Part shown: positions 47,304 through 59,900 of the stretch, piece by piece
Numbering within the stretch: the first letter of the stretch is position 1
Layout of the letters: every line of letters starts with the position of its first letter
Assembly: GCA_036768485.1 (NCBI GenBank)
Contig: JAVLUZ010000273.1
Location: 5,561,391 to 5,625,390 of the forward strand
Direction: 5' to 3'
Length of the DNA stretch: 64,000 nt
Source: Mermis nigrescens
Taxonomy: Eukaryota > Nematoda > Enoplea > Mermithida > Mermithidae
The notes under the pieces: generated by a model
Told to the model about the DNA's origin: nothing
Database searches by the model: none
What the model saw: only the letters and a program-made list of their open reading frames with translations
Translations under genes and position numbers: made by a program

Positions 47304-48658
47304 TTAATTAACTGATAGGGTAGTCGGGTGTTGTTCATGCGGGCAGACATGTCCAAACCACCTGAGCCGCTGTCGCTTTAAGTAGAGTTCGATACTGGTT
47401 TGGTTTTTACATACTTGCAGCACAGTTTCATTCTCCCATCGGTCTCGTAGATTTATGTGCAAAATGCTGCGAAGACATCGAAGTTGAAAACGTTCTAATA
47501 TGTGCATATCGCTTTTAAGCAGAGTCCACGACTCAGAGCCGTACATCAAAATTGTCCTGATGGAAGCATTAAAAATTCTCATTTTTGTTGTGATGGTAAC
47601 GTCTTTTGGTTCCACAAACACTTCTTTAGTGAAGTGAATGCTGACATGGCATTCCCAATGCGGTTTTTGATGTCGCTAGTTGCTACTATTCGTCCACTAT
47701 CGATAACCGATCCCAAATATTTAAATGCATCCACCCGTTCGATTGGTTTGCCATCAAGTTGTAATATGGCCGGTTGTGTGCCCGTGAGAATAAATTTAGT
47801 TTTTTCGCTGTTTATTGTCAGGCCGAGTTTGTTGGCATTCACTTGTAACGCATTCAAGGTATTTTGTGCGGCTTGAGCTGTTTTGGCAAAAAATACAATG
47901 TCGTCGGCGTATACTAAATCAGTGAGAGACAAATTAGCTCCGACTTGTACACCTGGCATGTCGTCAAAAGTTTTTCTGAGAATCCAGTCCATAGTCACGT
48001 TGAACAACATAGGCGAAATAATGCATCCCTGTTTAACTGCCAGTGGTAATTGAGAATGGTGAGGACACATTTCCCAAATATTTTGCCCTGCTCATTCCAC
48101 CGTCGTAGAAGGCCTTGAGAATACTAAGTGTGGCATGCGGGATTGATTCATTTTGAGGGCGCACCATAAGGACGAATGGTCTATGCTATCGAATGCGCAT
48201 GCAAAATCCACAAATACCAAGAATGTGTCCTTTTTACAGCGTAGGCGCTGATTCAGGTTAGTTGCCTAAGTGTGAATATTTGGTCGGTGCAACCTCTTCC
48301 AGGCCTGAAACCAGCCTGTCTCTTCCCTGCAGTTAGTTTCTCTAACACTGAGTAGTCTGGATCAGTTATAGAGGTCAGAAGTTTTCCAGATGTTGCTAAC
48401 AGGCTTATTCCTCTATAGTTTTTGCAGGTAGCTGGGTCTCCCTTTTTGTGAATTGGTACGATAATTGAGTCCTTAAAGTCTTGAGGCACTGTGCCTTTGT
48501 TCCAGATGGTCGAGTATACGCCTTGTAGTTGTTTGACTATTGCCTCTCCTCCAGCTTTTAAAGCTTCTAGCAGAGATGTTGTCCACACCTGGTGCCTTCC
48601 GGTTCTTGAGTCTTTTTATTGATATTCTGATTTCCTCTTCAAGTTGGAGGATGATCAT
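47304..48658 (-). pseudogene. RTE reverse transcriptase, frame-broken
   Basis: RT blocks in order over several frames: RKAPGVDNIS, VPIHKKGDPATCKNYRGISL, QAGFRPGRGCTDQIFTL, VFVDFACAFDSIDHSSLW, QGCIISPMLFN, YADDIVFF, INSEKTKFI, FKYLGSVID, SESWTLLKSD, RLRWFGHV. The catalytic YADD is intact, but frame breaks exclude a working protein. Confidence 0.9.
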
Positions 48659-48841
48659 TGATTGTGCTTGAAAATTTCAGATCCACGTTCTCCATCAGCC
48701 TTTTGTCTAGGCTTGTGGGGTGTGGGCGGTTAAGCAATTGGCTAAAATGTTCTTTCCATCTATCTAGTTTACCCGTTAAGTGATTTGATGGGGTTGCCAT
48801 GGTGATCTTTGCGGTTTGAACTCGTTGCTTTAAACTTTCCA

Positions 48842-49594
48842 TTACAACTTCGCAGGATGCTGTAAAGTAAGCTGCAAATCATGGTTCTTGCTGGCTATTT
48901 CCATTTCTTGGGCTTTCACATTCCACCAAGCGTCCTTATCCGTCTTAAGCTGCCGTTTAATTTGTCTATTGAGGAAAAGGTACAGCTTGTGATTAATATT
49001 CTTGATTTTTGCGCGTTCTTCAACTAGTTTTAGGGTATCATCTGAGATCCAAGGTTTTATTTTTTGTCGTTTTTTGGGAAAAATTTCATTAAGTGAGTAG
49101 ATAATGGCGTTTTTTGTTGAGTTCCAGTTTTCATCAACATTGTTGGCTAACAGTGGGGAAAATTTATTTTGTAAAAGAAGTTGAAATTTGGCCTGACTGT
49201 TGAGGTCGGATAAGTGCGAGTAATCGAGGGTAGCTGTGGGGCGAATATTGTTGTGCGCCTTCAGATGCAATCGGAATTTGGCCCTGACCAGGTGGTGATC
49301 TGATCCGATCGAAGCTCCGCGCATTGCCCGAACATCATGGATAGCACTGTGGAACCGCTTATGCACCAGGAAGTAGTCAAGCATACTTTTATCTCTTATG
49401 TTATTCGAAAACCAGGTGTGCCTGTGATTGATAGGGTGTTGAAACCACGTGTTGCACACTACCATTCTATTGAAGTTTGCAAATGATAGTAGGTGCAGAC
49501 CGTTGTCGAGCTGAGGCTGCCGCATCCAATGGGGCCAAGAGTTTTCTCCCATCCAAGACAATTTACGCCGGTTTGCGCATTCAGGTCCCCACAA
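48842..49594 (-). pseudogene. RTE endonuclease C-terminal half and linker
   Basis: Contains TWFSNNIRDKSMLDYFLVHK and the catalytic SDHHLV, then a lysine-rich linker, KKRQKIKPWIS, typical between endonuclease and RT in RTE elements. Confidence 0.85.
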
Positions 49595-49638
49595 AGAATA
49601 ATTAAATTATTTCCATCTTGAAATGAATCCAATGTCTG

Positions 49639-50157
49639 TTATAGATTTTCATAAAACAAGTCCTTATCAACGTCGTCGCTCATTTCCGTTGGGGCATAAA
49701 CTCCAATCAAGACAGTCGGAATAGTGCCAGCAAATTCTAAGGTTGCGATTCGATCCGAAATAGGTTGGAAACAGGTAACATATTTCTTCAGACTAGATTT
49801 TAACATAAAAGCTACGCCTCGATTAAAGCTTTTGCCGCCGGAATAATAAAGGTTAAAGCTATTTGAATGGCTAGAGGTAAAAACAGTACGTTCCCCTTGA
49901 CTAGGGAGTCTGGCTTCGGTAATAGTAGCTAAATCAATATCAAATTTGTTGAGTTCGTCGGCCAGTAAATCCATTTTACCAGTTTGGCTACCTGAACGTA
50001 TATTCCAGGTGGCAATGTTCATAATTTTCTTTGCATTGAAAATTTTGTTCGCTGCTGCTGGTAGTTTATTTTTCGAAGGGAGCCCAGATACCCTCAACGC
50101 ATCGGTTTGGCCGTGTGCGCTGGTTGTTGTTGCGTTATCCATTTGTTGTACTGCCAT
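49639..50157 (-). pseudogene. RTE endonuclease, N-terminal segment
   Basis: A Met-initiated 172-codon frame with the AP-endonuclease start TWNIRSG and DIDLATITEARLP. It ends by frameshift before the second half of the endonuclease domain. Confidence 0.85.
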
Positions 50158-50374
50158 TGGGTTCTCAGCTCATTTCATCGGTTCCGTCGCCACGGGAACC
50201 AACACTCCCCATTTATCCGGGTTTGTGACCGGCTACGGTTTCCCATAGGCTGGTTTAAGCATTTATTGATGATTCAGACAACAAAACACTGGACTAAATT
50301 TGTTTGCACTTGCCAGTCACTACTGAATGGAGCAGTCGCTCATTATTTCTCTCCCTATGCCCACCCCGGAGTAA

Positions 50375-51223
50375 CTTAAGAATATGGTACTTTCTGAATA
50401 CTAACAAATAAACTTCAGAAGAGCGGATTTTTTGCTCAGTACTTAAAACATCTTGAAAGAAAGCGCGGAAAAAAATTTCATCCGTCCATGATCAATACTA
50501 CAAAAGCTATGGGTTTCTTTAATTAACCTCTTCTCGACCTAAACAAGCATCTTCTCGACCTAAGTATTTGAAGATTCAAACAGCTGAATGCAGAATCACC
50601 TGTAGATACCCAATTTACGTCGACCTAAGCATCTATGCATCGACCTAAGCATCTATACATTGACCTAAGCATCTATACATCGACCTAAGCATCTATACAT
50701 CGACCCAAGCATCTATACATCGATCTGAGCATCTATACATCGACCTAAGCATCAATACACCGACCTGAGCGGGAGCGACCTCGACCTAAGCAGCTTGAAA
50801 CACCTTTTAGATATACTAAGCCTAAGCCTGAGTATAATAGAAGCAAAAACTTAGATTTTCGTATATCTTATCGAGTAAAGCGGAAAAACATGCAAAAAAA
50901 TTTAAAAATTTTTTTAAGTTTTTTTTTAATTTCAAACAGCTTTCCGCGCCTTTTTTCTTTTTACTCCTTCATTGCTATGCTTCCTTCCGTTATTTCAGCC
51001 CATATTATTTATTTCTGACAAATGTATAAGTCCTTGGATCGAGTCGTTTAATTGTCCCAGACAACAATCAAATCGAGAGTTGCCTGCAACTTTGCAAGCA
51101 TGGCTCAGATTTTCACCAAATTTTCTTTCCGCGCTTCAATTTATCATGTTCTATCATTTTGGCAAAAAATTTTGGCATTCCGTATTCGTTTTGCACCTTT
51201 TCCGAAAGTACCATATTCTTAAG
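50375..51223. mobile_element. element O, inverted-repeat insert in outer E
   Basis: CTTAAGAATATGGTACTTTC at the left faces its inverse at 51204-51223. Removing it rejoins the outer E right end with its inward part, judged against inner E. The duplication is unclear. Confidence 0.6.
50610..50775. repeat. tandem repeat, 20-bp unit
   Basis: About seven copies of CGACCTAAGCATCTATACAT with few changes, inside element O. Confidence 0.92.
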
Positions 51224-52189
51224 TTTAGCCGCCCACCCCAAGTATGTCATGCAATATTTTCCTTGTCTGACTCCGGCCCCAGCTGGGGATATTTTTTCAG
51301 CCCCTGTACCGCCCGGTCCCAGCCAAAAGAGTCACTCCGGTCGATCACTACAACCAACCAACCAACTAAACCAGCAAACATTTTATGAATTTCCTCAGTC
51401 ATTCTGGCATGGAAATATCAGGAAATTTATGTGCTTCGTGCCAGTCTATTTTATCTATTTATCATCTGAATTGGGGACCATGAATGGGACGATTTATGAA
51501 AATTTTGACGTCAAAATTCAATATTTGCTTAATTTTGCAATTTTGGGGCTCTGCCCTGACCCCGCTGGAGGCACTTGAGTGCGCCACCTCAGACCACCCC
51601 AGAACCAGAAGAGGTTTTCCATTGCATCCTCTGTAAACTAAAGTTCTACCTGATTGGTAAAACTTGTAAAGTAAGCAGCATTAATTTAGAAAATTTTCAA
51701 AAAAAAATTCTCTGCATTTTAATTGTTGTAAGATGATGTAAATAGTCAAAAAAGGGCATTATTTCACGTCTAGGACGCATTTTTGTGCGCTTTTATGGAC
51801 TTTTGGCATCAAAAAACATTTTCGGGCCCTCAGCTAAAATACCGATTTGTTTTATCTTTTGGCAGTTTCTATCGTTTTATCGTGTAAAAGTCAAAAAATA
51901 TCGATTCGAGCGCATAATAAGCACTTTTTCCGTCAAAAACGTAGAAAAATTTCATTAAAAAATTCAATTTTTCTGTTCCTTAAATAGTGCGCGACGATAT
52001 AAAAAGCCTAGTGCATAATCGGGTAGGCAATACTGATTACGAATTAGTAACGGACGATGCCAAATGTACTCAAGTTGAGAGTAACTTCCCGTTTTTCCCC
52101 ACCCCAGTCAATTTTCGAAGTGAAATTGCTACAGTGAATGATCATTCTAGTTTGATTTGCACTATTGATATAACCTGGAATTTTCCCTA

Positions 52190-52290
52190 GTCCCCCTCCT
52201 CCTACATCCTCAGCAATGAAGAGATTCAAGTATATTTACTTTTTTTTCTTCCATCGGAGTATTTTCGCTAGTTCCCCTCTCTTTATTTAA
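52190..52290. repeat. fold-back arm fragment of element N
   Basis: CCTAGTCCCCCTCCTCCTAC through a CCATCGGAGTATTTTCG-type box to a CTAGT end matches one arm of N. It is isolated here. Confidence 0.65.
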
Positions 52291-52344
52291 TAATTTAGGC
52301 CATATATTCATGGGTGGGCAGCGCCAAAATTCTGGGGTGCAAGT

Positions 52345-52642
52345 AGCTGAAGAAATTTCTTTTTTCGTCTCGAACCCTTTACACTAAAATGATCACAGAT
52401 CCAAAAATATTGCGTTGAAAGAGAGAAAAATCTTTCGTTTTGAGATGTTGTTGCCTTCTACATTATAAAACCAAACGGACTGCACAGAAACCAAAATTGA
52501 ATTAGATAAGTTTTAGGACACGCTAACAGTAAAAAATTTCGTTTACCTTACACTTTTGTGCAACAACCATTGAGTGTGAAGAAATTGTAATTTCAGATTC
52601 GTAATCTACAACTCAGGGGCAACATGTTTTTAGAAAATTGGC
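52345..52642. repeat. 300-bp direct repeat, copy 1
   Basis: GTAGCTGAAGAAATTT to a GGGGCAACAT stretch repeats at 54012-54318 in the same orientation. The GTGTGAAGAAATTGTAATTT and TCAGATTCGTAATC part is related to the internal unit of element N. Confidence 0.75.
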
Positions 52643-53030
52643 CCTCTGCAAATTGAATGAATGAATGAATGAATGTTTATTTGTCACATAAAACGAAAGC
52701 AGCTAAAACAAGTAGATATATTTCTTGAAAGGGCGGACGCAAATAAAATGATGCAGAAATATAAACACAAAAACCAAAGAGTTAAAAATTATGCTGATCG
52801 CAAATGTAACAGGGGGAGAAGGGGCATTATTTATGCCGTGTGAATCAGCCCCCGACAGTGAGACTTAAAGTTAAAGTTTTCTGCAAGTAGTTTCTCAAAT
52901 TGAGTTAGGTTCTTTGCTAGTTTGACAATGGGTGGTAACTTGTTCCACAAAAATGATGCACGATTTCCATACCCAATGCTCTGGGCGGAAAAGTGCTTCA
53001 AATGCTTCTCAGTGTAACCGAACTATTTCA
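52643..53030 (-). pseudogene. non-LTR retrotransposon 3' end with AATG tail
   Basis: On the minus strand NRASFLWNKLPPIV and LTQFEKLLAENF end at TAA 52831-52833, the typical RT C-terminus of CR1/L2-like elements. The 3' end is an ATTC/GAAT repeat at 52655-52680. It is 5'-truncated. Confidence 0.78.
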
Positions 53031-53097
53031 GCAATTAGGATTAGGTGGTTTGCAGTTAAGCTTTTATTTGTCGAATAATAATGTAAACGAATAATTA

Positions 53098-53393
53098 CAG
53101 TCCTGCCCACAAGTACTGTTACATCGTCGCTGGCCATACATGCGTTTTTGACATGCACATGCCATGCGCTTGGCATGTGCATGTCAAATGAATCACAATT
53201 AATAGGTACATATGCATAGTCAATACAACCGCTCATTAGGCGCTTGGGGCCGACATGCCATATGCATGCCATGCGCATGCCATGTGCATCCCATGCGCAC
53301 GCCAAGTGGTCAAAATTCGGTCAAAAAACATGCACATGCCATGCACTTGCTATGCGCATGGCAAGCATGTAACATTACTTGTAGGTAGGACTG
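53098..53393. mobile_element. mariner-like MITE with GCCATGCGCATG repeats
   Basis: TA flanks CAGTCCTGCCCACAAGTA and TACTTGTAGGTAGGACTG. The interior is repeated GCCATGCGCATG / TGCACATGCCATGCGC, partly palindromic. No transposase. Confidence 0.88.
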
Positions 53394-54011
53394 TATGTAC
53401 GTAGCACCAAGTACTCGAGAAAGTTTAAACCCCGGTTTTTCCGGAAAGAGACAAAGTGACCGAAATGATAAAGCACAGATATTTTATACTTACGCGAAAA
53501 AGGTGGAGAATAATTTTATAGGACGAGATTACGGTAGAATTACGGTAACACGATTTCCGATTGGCTAATTAACATTGCAACAAGCGTGACTAAATACTCT
53601 TTTTTAGTAAAAGGTAAAGACGGAAGAAGGTTTCATAAAAACGAATCTTATCGAAGTAATTTGCGTCATTACAACTAAATATTTCCCGGAGACTTTGCCC
53701 AGAGAATGAATAAAACTAAGATTTAGAGCATAAGCACGTGAGCTAACAGATAGAAAAGAATTCCCGAAATATGGTTTATATGTAATCGAGCGTAAAATCA
53801 AGAATTTCTTATGATTTAAGCATACTGTAATCGAATTACTTAATATCGCACGAGAATTTCGTCATTAAATCATACTGTAACATTGACTTTTGTCACATCA
53901 GTGTAAACTCTACACTTGTGCATATAACGCAATATTGAATGTATAGAAACAAAATAAACTAGGATTTGTAACACTAAGGTCAGGGCACATTTTGAGCTAG
54001 CTTGTTAGTGG

Positions 54012-54318
54012 AGTAGCTGAAGAAATTTGGTTTTTCGTCTCGAACCCTTTACACTAAAACGATCAGAGATCGAGAAATGTTGCGTTAAAAAAAGAAAAAA
54101 TATACATTTTCGAGATATTGTAACCTCTAGATTATAATACCAATTGGACTCGCACAGAAATCAAAATTGAGTTAGATAAGCTTTAAGAGATGCTAACAGT
54201 GAAAAACTATATAGCTTTTACACTTTTTGTGCAACAACCATTGAGTGTAAAGAAATTTTAAGGTCAGATTCGTAATCTACAACTGAGGGGCAAAATTTAT
54301 TAAAAAGATTGGCCCGCC
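54012..54318. repeat. 300-bp direct repeat, copy 2
   Basis: The second copy of the 52345-52642 repeat. It ends in AAGATTGGCCC. Confidence 0.75.
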
Positions 54319-55310
54319 GAATTCGGGTTGGGGTCCGTCGGCTTCTTGGGGGGGGCTTCAGATCATAGAGGCACAGCATAGCCGATCTGTAAGGGAGGGG
54401 TCAGCCGGTCTGTGAGGGTCAATAAATGAGCTTTTTTTAGGCCAACACGACCTTAAAAACTGGTATAAGCACTAAAATTGCGTTAAAACTACATTGCAGT
54501 TTATGAAAAACACTTTTGAAGAAAATGTTTATTTTTTATCCGTTTTCGCCTTCATTTCGTTTTTTTTCCGATAAAATTCCCCATTTTTTAGGACCCTCAA
54601 ATCCCTATGTGCATTCTGGTCCAGCTAGACCCCCTCCACGCCTGTGTAAGGTCACAGTGCGAACGATGACGAAACACGTTGGCGTGACTCCAAAATTCTC
54701 ACAATTTGGTAATTTTAAACTTACTCCACGTCCATTTAAATGTGTCTTGCTCAGAAAGGAGAAAGGAGATAATACATGTACCTATCCTTTTAATTTTTAC
54801 CTTAAAAAATTCTTCGATAACACTCAATAAGATGCTTAAGCGTAAATGATAACCAACTTATATCAAATTATTTTAGTAAGAAAATAACTTAAAATTTTAA
54901 ATCAAAATAGTCCGATTTTGATCATTCCTCAACATACCCATGTTCGCTGTAATTTTTATGTGCTTCTCAAAAAGGGGTCCTTTGATTTTTCAAATTTTTT
55001 TTTGAATAAAAATCCCTAATAATTCTTGACAACACATTGCAATGTGACTGCGGCCTACATTTTTTAGAAAGCAATTAGACAATATCTTGCCATTTCCTAT
55101 CAAAATCTCACAAATTTTATAATTGTTCAGCACACTACGTTCTCGTTAGAAGTCCATTACTTACAAAGTGAAAATTTACCCATTACAATTTTTTTATGTG
55201 TAAGCTTCTGATAACAGCCAATGCCACAACGCAATATTAAAGATAACCCAAGTTCATTAACGGTAAAATGTTGACATTTTAATAATAATTCGTCAAAACT
55301 CAACCGTTTC
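54319..55310. other. no recognised gene
   Basis: 54330-54650 has a G-rich start and a CCCCCTCCACGCCTGTGTAAG stretch recalling family B, but too diverged to assign. 54650-55310 is AT-rich with nothing recognised. Confidence 0.4.
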
Positions 55311-55313
55311 TTA

Positions 55314-56521
55314 AGCCCGAAACATACTTCACGTGGCGCGGCGAACGGCGCAAATTCGCCGCAGCGATCGCCGCGCCGAATTCGCGCTGACCCATGGCAT
55401 ACTTCCTGGCGCCGCGCGGCGAGGCGCGAAGTTTGCCGCGCCGCATTTCAAGGCATACTTCAAGCGGCCCAAGGCATACTTCAAGCGACCGCCGCGCCGC
55501 TACCAAATTCGCTAAAGTCCATTTTTTTGCCGCTTTTCATGGCATAATTCCCCGCGCGGCGAGAAGCAAATAATGTCTATTTTTAGCATTTTTTCGAATT
55601 TTTTCGCCGCGCCGCAGAAGTCCAAACGTTTGGACTTTCCTCGCGAATGCTAATGAGGTGCACCGGTATCGATCTGCTCTGAATCTATAATGAAATACGT
55701 ACATATCTAAGTGAGCGCAAACGATTTTCGTCGATTTTGAAATGTCATAGAAGTACGTATGCGGCAGTTCTGGATTTGTACGTTTTTGACCGGACTTTCT
55801 CCAATTTGTTGTGTAGCTTTTAATTATTGCGTACATACATACCTGTCTTTTGAACGAATAGTGTTAAAAAATTCATGCAGGATGCAAGACGTTCAGTCAT
55901 TGATTCTGGAAGTTCAGTCATTTCTTGTATAGAAAAGGTACATGAATCCCGAGTGCTTCTGACCACTCGGTTGTGTGATTTTATTTTTGCTGTACGCATT
56001 TTTTTGCTTAGGATCATGGATTTCGATACAACACTGATAAATGAGGTGCAGAATTTTTCTGCACTGTGCAGATAGCAAGCAAGTGCAAAACAAACTACCT
56101 CCTCCATCTCTTTCAGAATGATATCGTGTGATTCTGCTAACCAGCCGACATCAGTGGTACATACATACATATGTATGTACATGGTGTCCTAACATGGTAA
56201 CCTACATTGTAAATGCATAAATGAATTTAAATGAGCTTTCGCCGGTTTTAAAAAAATCGATTATGAAAGAAATCAACGAGCTATCATTGCGGCAATCCGC
56301 ACGGAGTATGCCAACATCGAGCGAAGCGGCGAAGGGTCGCCCAGTTGGCGCCATTTTTTTCTTTGCCGCGCGGTGACGGCGCCGCGTGAAGTATGCCTAG
56401 GTGACGCGAAGCGGCAGATGAATTTCGCCGCGCCAGTTTCGCGCCATGACGTCACATTTTTGGATAACTGCGGCTGCGAACCCCCTTTGCGGCACGAATC
56501 GCGTGAAGTATGTTTCGGGCT
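55314..56521. mobile_element. Harbinger-like inverted-repeat element
   Basis: AGCCCGAAACATACTTCACG faces its inverse CGTGAAGTATGTTTCGGGCT. TTA flanks both sides (55311-55313, 56522-56524), the 3-bp target of PIF/Harbinger. Both subterminal regions are strongly GC-rich with CGCCGCGCC motifs. The middle has a minus-strand frame (55820-56182) I do not recognise. Confidence 0.82.
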
Positions 56522-56935
56522 TTAGCATACCATGTTCCATTCAAGCAGGGCCGTGCTTAGAGGTTTAGCGGCCCTGGGCGAAACTTATTTTGGCGGCCCC
56601 CATAATTTTTAAAACTGGTATTATAGGCATCATAATTATCACTTATGTATATCCTTTACATATGTACCTATATGATCGCAGTTAGCATCTTACTGTAAAT
56701 TTACTAACAAAATATATTATTTTTAGTAGGTATCGTATGTTTTTTCTCAAATAATTTACCTATTTCGTGAATGATGACGTGCTTTATTACAAAATAACTT
56801 GCCTAGCTTTCTGAGCGGCAAACTGGTCAATCAATTGCAAAAAATCTAACGAAGATGATAAATCCTTTTCAATTGAAATAATCGCTAGTGCACTTAGACG
56901 AGAATCAGTCATAGTTGACCGCAAATATGTCTTTA

Positions 56936-59900
56936 CTAGCAAAGAAAAATGCTCCGATGGAACAAAAAAGATGAATATACTTGGAATTGTGGATTATTAT
57001 GGATGTAAAAGGAGGGGACTAGGAAAAATCTACCTAAAGTCGGAAAATCTGCTAAAAATCACACTTTCTCTAAGCAACGCAAAAAATCGATGTATATTCT
57101 GCGGCCAACAGATTAAAATAAATATTCAACCATAACAATGATTGAAACAGCAGCACGTTAGCTATGCAGTAGCTATGGGAAATGATATTAAGTAAACTAA
57201 CAGTCTTCCAAGCCAATTGAATGAAATAGCAAACATCGAAGACAATTGAAGACATGGTTGGTTAAAAACAGTAGGAAACGCGTAAGTTGACTTGAAACAG
57301 ACTTAATGTAGATACACTAGCATGCCCGAAACGATTGTGTGCACTAATCAATCGGCTCCTGCTTTGCTTGCTATAATGCTCATAAAACAAAACAACTTTA
57401 AATACAATACCTCTTAGTTTTCTATCAATCAGGTGCCAGCAATTTAAAAAAGTAACCTTGATAGATTTCGTTTATACACTCTTATCTGAAACTTCGAACA
57501 TTATTTAAAAAAGACACTTTTTTAGAGGCCGCAGAATATACATCGATTTTTTGCGTTGCTTAGAGAAAGTGTGATTTTTAGCAGATTTTCCGACTTTAGG
57601 TAGATTTTTCCTAGTCCCCTCCTTTTACATCCATAATAATCCACAATTCCAAGTATATTCATCTTTTTTGTTCCATCGGAGCATTTTTCTTTGCTAGTAC
57701 ACTACTTTTAATTAGCGTGATTTCAGTACATCAGTCAGTAAACACAATCAGTAACATGCCACAATAATGACAACAGTCCAAGAACGCGGAAAACAATATT
57801 GTTCTTAACATCAGCATTATCCTTTTTAAACAAGACAACCTTATTGACACCATCCATTTTCAAATTAAAACTGCATTAAGTTATTTCTTCTTAATGTGCA
57901 GTTCACTTATAATCAAGCACAAAAATTTAACCAACGAATTCACATTGCAAATCCTCACTCAATCAATACACAAGCACAATGTGTTGTGACTTTTGAAATT
58001 GAAAACACCCAATTTTCAATTTTCAAATTGAAAATTGGATCAATTTTCAAATTGAAAATTGGGTCAATTTTCAAATTGAAAATTGGGTGTTTGAATTTGC
58101 GATGAAGAAAATAATCAAAAGATAGTCACTTGGTTTATTTAAGCCGAGTAATAAAATAACGACCGTCCACCAATTCCAAACTAAACGCGACTAATCTGAT
58201 CACTATGAAAAAGTTTTGAAAAATGAGCTTGCTAAGCGAGAGTTGTAAACCAAGAGAAACTTAAAGTTAAAACCTACCATTAAATTATTAAGAGAATTAT
58301 AAAAGATTTTAAACTTCAAGAAAATGGAAAAGGCGGGATGTTGGTAAATTAGAAGGCAAAGATTTTCGGCAAAAATTCAAAAACTTCACGCAAATATCAA
58401 ATGTAAGGAACACTAACGCTTTGATTTGGTAGTAAAATAAATTTGTAGTATAGACTACATATTAACAACAAATGAATAGTGCAAACTTTACACAACTACT
58501 AGGTGTAGAGAATACTAACAGTTTACGGCTTATTAATGTACATGATTACAATAAAGCTGCATATCTTTGTCGACTTCTGTGCACAGTAGTGTGATTGCTG
58601 GTTCATTTTAAACCACTTTTGCAGGCAATTTACATCAATTAAACGATAGCTCTCCATGTGCAAGATTTTGTGAAACATATTATAAACACGGCTAAGAAAG
58701 ATTTAACTTTAATGCAACCCATTTAAGACAAAATTACATCTCTTCAATGATCTAAGGACACTTGAACATAATTTTTAAATCACTTTAGATTACTTTTGAG
58801 GGTAAACAAACTCACTTAATTGATGTCTCACATATGAATCCTTGAAAATTTCTTGACTTCAGTTACAAAGTCTCTGCAAGTCTATCGAATTAAGGTTAAC
58901 ACGTAACGTAAACTTTACACAAACACATAGCGTAAAGAATATTTTAGTCGGATTCGTAATTTTGATATTGCTCCGATATTTCTTTCAACATTTATGGAAA
59001 AATGAGTCTCCATAATGTTTTAAAGACAATAAACATTAGGTTTAAACCACTTTGCAATACTGCTGAGTGTAAGCAAGCGCGCCCAATTGACGTATATATT
59101 TCATTCCCTGTAAATTTTTATATCTCAGGAAAAAATTTCGATTTTTGCAATGCTCTAGAACAAAGGCTAACATGCAGTGTAAAAAATTACTCGGATATTA
59201 TGATCAACATTCATGAAAAAATTATGTCTCTACAATGGTCTGAGGACATATAAACAATGAGTGTAAACTACTTTACATCACTGTTGGATGTAAACAAACG
59301 CGCCTACGTGACGTCTCACATTTGATCCTTTGAAAACTTCTAGACTCCAAGAAAAAATTAGGTTTCAGGAATGCTCAAAAACGAAGATAAATATATATGT
59401 AGTGTAAACTTCATGTAAACACCTAGTGTAAAGAAGATTTTAGTCAGATTCGTAATTTTGATATTGTTCCGATATTACGATTAATATTTATGAAAAAATT
59501 AAGTCTACATAATGTTCTATGGGCAAACTAACAATTGGTGTAAACTACTTTACAACACCGTAGAGTGTAAACATATGCGCCAGACTGGCATATCAAATTT
59601 GATTCCTGGTCCATTTCTAGACTTGATAAACGTGTCCCTGACTCGTAACCGGAGAAGCAGGCAGAAAAAACAAGACAGAAACGCATTTAAAACTCCAAAT
59701 TTTTGACTTTACACTCGCTAAATATTAATGTATAGACAATTTGCTTTGACATGCACCCGATATAAAGCACTTTATTTTTATTCTATTAGACTTATCCCGA
59801 CTTCTGGACGGAGAAAGTGGCGAACAAAAAAACGCAACAAAAACGTATTTTCCATCATTTAGAACACTGTAAACTTTAAAATTCCGTACCGAACTCCCCA

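Larger units (their letters stand above)
47063..50255 (-). mobile_element. RTE-type non-LTR retrotransposon, decayed, nearly full length
   Basis: Flanked by a 12-bp duplication TAAGCATTTATT (47051-47062 and 50256-50267). On the minus strand it opens with a 5' leader, then an AP-type endonuclease (NIATWNIRSGSQ, then ITEARLP, later SDHHLVRAKF), then reverse transcriptase (KNRKAPGVDNIS, IIVPIHKKGD, FRPGRGCTDQIF, VDFACAFDSID, LVYADDIVFFAK), and ends with RLRWFGHV, usual for the clade. At least five frameshifts or stops break the frame, near 49.6, 48.84, 48.6, 48.25 and 48.1 kb. The 3' end is a TAAACG microsatellite (about 47063-47083) rather than poly-A, as in RTE elements. Confidence 0.93.
40715..51350. 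mobile_element. element E, outer copy (host of the nest)
   Basis: The left end is AAGTGATCGACCG and the right end CGGTCGATCACTA. Flanks CAACCAAC match on both sides, but they lie in an AACC repeat so the match is weak alone. The right 120 bases match the left end of inner E (43327 onward), and the left part matches the right end of inner E in inverse form. It contains F copy 2, K, inner E, H, B, the RTE element and element O. Confidence 0.7.

Noticed and set aside
52345..54318. LTR retrotransposon from the pair of 300-bp direct repeats.
   Set aside because: No TG..CA ends, primer-binding site, polypurine tract or gag/pol sequence; the interval holds unrelated elements.
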